Origin: Candidatus Woesearchaeota archaeon
Lineage (GTDB): Archaea; Nanobdellota; Nanobdellia; Woesearchaeales; GW2011-AR4
Direction of reading: 5' to 3'
Assembly (NCBI GenBank): GCA_016180235.1
Contig: JACPBQ010000004.1
Span: 98,940 to 155,024 of the forward strand
DNA length: 56,085 nt
Shown here: positions 53,385-56,085 of the stretch, piece by piece
How positions within the stretch are numbered: the stretch's first letter is position 1
Layout of the letters: every line of letters starts with the position of its first letter
Translations under genes and position numbers: made by a program
The notes under the pieces: model-generated
Seen by the model: only the letters and a program-made list of their open reading frames with translations
Told to the model about the DNA's origin: nothing
The model's database searches: none

Positions 53385-54488
53385 ATGGGAGTTTCCTATA
53401 ACAATTACAAAAGAATGAATGAATTCCTGAGGCAGGACATTAAGAAAGAACTTGAAATTCTGCTTTCTTTAGACAATGATTATGCGCTTTTTAAGTATCA
53501 ATATGAAAATGAAAAACAAATAGGGAAAATGCTTGGTAGTGGCTATTCTGTAGGCACATCTTCAGGAACTGCCGCTTTGCAATTCTGCCTTGTAGGCTTG
53601 GGAATAGGTGAAAATGACGAGGTAATAACCGTACCTCATACTTACATAGCAACTTTGCTGCCTATATCAAATACTGGCGCTATTCCGGTTTTAGCTGATG
53701 TTTTAGGTGATACTATGCTGATTGACCCAGATAAAATAGAAGAAAGAATAACGGAAAAAACCAAAGCTATAATGCCAGTGCATCTTTACGGGCAGATGGC
53801 AAATATGGACAAAATTAGAAAAATAGGAGAAAGGCATAATCTTATGGTTATAGAAGATGCTGCACAGGCACACCTGGGAAGGTATGGTGGAAAATTGCCA
53901 GGAAACAAAAGCCATGCTGCTTGCTATAGTTTTTATTTAAACAAAGTTTTAGGAGGTATTAGCAATGGAGGAATAGTTATAACAAAGAGCAGAAAACTTC
54001 AAGATAAAATAAGAATTTTAAGAAACCCAGAGTCTAATGACCCCCTTGTTTTGAAAAGTTTAAGGACTCCGGCTTATCTTGATTGGGAGCAGATTGCTTT
54101 CATTAAATGCAAAATTAAGCACTTAAGAGAATGGTTAGAGCGAAGAAGGGAAATTGCAAAAATGTATAACGAAGAACTTGCCCATTTGCCTATAATTCTG
54201 CCAAAAGAGGATAAAAAAGCCTACCATGTTTACAGGGATTTTGTGATAAGGGCAAATAAAAGGGACAAGTTAGTTAAGTACCTTTCAAGGAAAGGCATAG
54301 AAACAAATATACATTATGAACAACCCGTGCATTTATCTTTAACTTACAAATATCTTGGATATAAAAAAGGCGACTTTCCTGTAAGCGAAAGCATCTGCCA
54401 ACAGGCCATATCCTTGCCAGTAAATCCTTTTCTTGCAAACGACGAGATTTTTTATACAATTAGAAAAATAAAGGATTTTTTTAAATAG
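53385..54488 (+). CDS. DegT/DnrJ/EryC1/StrS-family sugar aminotransferase
   Basis: The protein has 367 residues. PLP-dependent enzymes of this family put an amino group on a keto-sugar nucleotide. Seen here: SYSVGTSSGTAALQFCLVGLG, DEVITVPHTYIATLLPI, HLYGQMANMDKI, VIEDAAQAHLG, and the Schiff-base Lys in CYSFYLNKVLGG. The C-terminal part has NIHYEQPVHLS and ISLPVNPFL. The TATA-like TTTATATATC about 25 bases before 53385 supports that start over an in-frame TTG at 53367. The product would feed amino-sugar donors to the neighbouring glycosyltransferases. Confidence 0.9.
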   Translation: MGVSYNNYKRMNEFLRQDIKKELEILLSLDNDYALFKYQYENEKQIGKMLGSGYSVGTSSGTAALQFCLVGLGIGENDEVITVPHTYIATLLPISNTGAIPVLADVLGDTMLIDPDKIEERITEKTKAIMPVHLYGQMANMDKIRKIGERHNLMVIEDAAQAHLGRYGGKLPGNKSHAACYSFYLNKVLGGISNGGIVITKSRKLQDKIRILRNPESNDPLVLKSLRTPAYLDWEQIAFIKCKIKHLREWLERRREIAKMYNEELAHLPIILPKEDKKAYHVYRDFVIRANKRDKLVKYLSRKGIETNIHYEQPVHLSLTYKYLGYKKGDFPVSESICQQAISLPVNPFLANDEIFYTIRKIKDFFK

Positions 54489-54494
54489 ATTGAT

Positions 54495-55415
54495 TTAATT
54501 ATAAATAAAAGGCAGGCTTCTATTATCTCCATGCTGCATTTTCATTTCTTCGGCTATTTTTTCCTTTTTGTCAGAAGACCATATCTGGTCAAAAGTATAA
54601 TTATTTAAATCGCCTATTGGCTCCTTTTTTCTGCACAGGAAGACTTTCCCGTCAATCCCTATAAAAACTCTTTTTGCTGAGCAATTACATGATATATATT
54701 TTCCAGAATATTGAGTTATAAGTTTTTCTATATATTTACTATTAGTTTCTATTCCAAGATTTAATATTTTCTCAGATTGAATTTTTATTGAATTTATCAT
54801 ATCTTGGTTATAATTTGGCTCGTCTATATCGGACTTATATCTATTCTGATGGCAGTTTATCTTTTCCATAGTCTTAAACAGGAAAGGTATGCCCAAAGAT
54901 TTGCATTGAATTGCTGTATCAAATATTTCTTTATAGTTTAAAGGAGTAACTGTAAGCTTGAGGCTTAGTTTTACTTTTGAAAAAAGTTTTTTTATTTTTT
55001 CTGCTGTTTCTAATAATCTTTTCTGTGAGCCATCAACTCTTCTTACAGAATCATGGGAATAAACCCCATCATAGCTTATCGTAACTGAAGTCATACTTTG
55101 GTCTGAATTAGCAAGAAAATTAAGTATCCTGTCCGTAAAATATCCATTAGTGCTTATATTAACATGTGATTTTGGAGAGTATTTTCTAGCAAGGCTATAA
55201 TAATCCTTTAAATTATGTATAAGAAAAGGCTCACCTCCAGTCAGGGCTATTGTTTGAACATTATTTAATACCTTATTTTTTAACAAGTTTTCAAAAAGAT
55301 TCAGGCTAAACATCTTTTTGTTTGGCTCTGCCCAGATGCCGCACATTACACAGCGCAGATTGCATAAGTTCGTCAGCTCGTACATGACCAAATTTGGCTT
55401 ATTTAAAAAAAGCAT
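54495..55415 (-). CDS. radical SAM/SPASM-type enzyme
   Basis: The protein has 306 residues from the Met at 55415. The cluster motif is C-N-L-R-C-V-M-C near residue 20, then LTGGEPFLIHNL and VTISYDGVYSHD. The C-terminal CNCSAKRVFIGIDGKVFLC plus PIGDLNNYTFDQIWSSDK is a shortened SPASM-like auxiliary site. Such enzymes modify peptides or sugars. It converges with the aminotransferase (six-base gap), so a sugar-modifying role, such as dehydrogenation or epimerisation in the glycan pathway, is as likely as peptide work. Confidence 0.82.
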   Translation of the reverse strand: MLFLNKPNLVMYELTNLCNLRCVMCGIWAEPNKKMFSLNLFENLLKNKVLNNVQTIALTGGEPFLIHNLKDYYSLARKYSPKSHVNISTNGYFTDRILNFLANSDQSMTSVTISYDGVYSHDSVRRVDGSQKRLLETAEKIKKLFSKVKLSLKLTVTPLNYKEIFDTAIQCKSLGIPFLFKTMEKINCHQNRYKSDIDEPNYNQDMINSIKIQSEKILNLGIETNSKYIEKLITQYSGKYISCNCSAKRVFIGIDGKVFLCRKKEPIGDLNNYTFDQIWSSDKKEKIAEEMKMQHGDNRSLPFIYN

Positions 55416-55521
55416 ATAATACCGCATTATAATAGATGTTTAATAATTTTCCTATAATTTAAATTAAAATAAATTTTCATAAGTTAAATATTTATATAAC
55501 TTAAGATAAGAATAACATAGA

Positions 55522-56085
55522 ATGCCACTACAATTAAGTTTACAAATAAAAAATAAGATTGAAGAATTATTATTCCTGTACAATTTCTTCAGGTACAATT
55601 CCGGGCATTTTACAAAATTTAATTTTGCCAATGATATCCTGAGCATATTCAATCTCGTAAAATACTCATTTGCACACATATCAATTAGAAATGTTAGGCT
55701 GGAAGCATCTAGCGTATGTCAGCTAAGATGCCCTGCATGCACTACAGGAAATAGGAGGAACAAAGAAGGAGTTATAGGGTGGGGAATCCTAAAATTTACT
55801 GATTTTAAAAAATTCATCGATAATAATCCATCTGTAAAAAATATAGAGCTTTCCAATTATGGAGAGATATTCCTTAATAGAGATTTAAAAAACATCATAA
55901 AATATGCCTATGAGAAAGGCGTGTTTTTATCAGCAGGTAATGGTGTTAATCTTAACAACATAAGCGAGGAAATTATTGAATGCCTTGTCAAATACAAATT
56001 TAAACACTTATTGGTTTCAATAGACGGGGCAAGCAATGACACATACAAGATTTACAGGATAGGTGGTGATTTTGACAGGGTAATT
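55522..56085 (+). CDS. radical SAM enzyme, 3' end outside window
   Basis: The first 188 residues are visible and the frame is open to the last base. After a helical lead of about 55 residues comes V-R-L-E-A-S-S-V-C-Q-L-R-C-P-A-C (4Fe-4S motif near residues 68-75), then ELSNYGEIFLNRDLKNIIKY, matching the GGEP-region of the family, and LLVSIDGASNDTYKIYR. A TATA-like TATTTATATAA about 30 bases before the ATG supports the start. It is divergent from the other radical SAM gene. Confidence 0.82.
   Translation, partial: MPLQLSLQIKNKIEELLFLYNFFRYNSGHFTKFNFANDILSIFNLVKYSFAHISIRNVRLEASSVCQLRCPACTTGNRRNKEGVIGWGILKFTDFKKFIDNNPSVKNIELSNYGEIFLNRDLKNIIKYAYEKGVFLSAGNGVNLNNISEEIIECLVKYKFKHLLVSIDGASNDTYKIYRIGGDFDRVI

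Noticed and set aside
1-56085. tRNA or rRNA genes
   Set aside because: Reading both strands I found no T-loop GTTCRA context with a matching acceptor stem and no rRNA-like stretch; a tRNA scan would be decisive.

Overview
The window looks like a chromosomal segment of an AT-rich archaeon, most probably a DPANN lineage such as Woesearchaeota or Pacearchaeota. The evidence is: archaeal-type ribosomal stalk genes (L1, L10/P0, L12/P1); many genes with a TATA-like box about 25 bases before an apparently leaderless start codon; a tandem-HTH regulator and very long, sequon-rich, membrane-anchored surface proteins of kinds I associate with DPANN genomes; and small paralogous membrane proteins. The lineage is an inference; no 16S or tRNA gene was seen.

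Layout. 1-4840: the C-terminus of a surface protein, small integral membrane proteins (including a paralogous pair at 777-1199 and 4409-4837), a membrane-anchored accessory protein and a coiled-coil protein. 4930-8010 (minus strand): the rpl1-rpl10-rpl12 operon, with elaborate leaders. There are three hairpins before rpl1, a duplicated short upstream ORF before rpl10 and rpl12, and a mutually exclusive pairing that can hide or free the rpl12 Shine-Dalgarno sequence. 8040-24913: three helically phased palindromes, a tandem-HTH regulator, and a 5,383-residue adhesin-like protein with discoidin-like, LamG-like and Ig-like domains and tandem repeats. 24950-26300: a wHTH-nucleotidyltransferase/HEPN cassette of toxin-antitoxin type plus a membrane protein. 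26510-28780: an AbrB-like gene leading a second surface-protein cluster.

28800-33950: a group that resembles a peptide-modification (RiPP-like) system. It has an HExxH protein with the signature of the RiPP-associated HExxH domain, a protein carrying two complete radical SAM modules in tandem, a Cys-rich DUF483-like protein, a TPR protein, and a 40-codon ORF with its own CxxxCxxC motif. No clear precursor peptide was identified. This is the best candidate for an undescribed system here.

34000-56085: a surface-glycan locus. It encodes a PQQ-type sugar dehydrogenase broken by a +1 frame change at an in-frame UAA, a GT39-like glycosyltransferase, an arylsulfotransferase-sulfatase fusion, a second sulfatase-like protein, a type I phosphodiesterase lipoprotein, a TPR lipoprotein, a Cys-repeat protein, four intact family 2 glycosyltransferases plus one decayed copy, a NodB-like deacetylase, a DegT-type sugar aminotransferase and two further radical SAM proteins (the last cut by the window edge). 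Together these genes would build, decorate and remodel cell-surface glycans and glycoproteins, consistent with the surface proteins further left.
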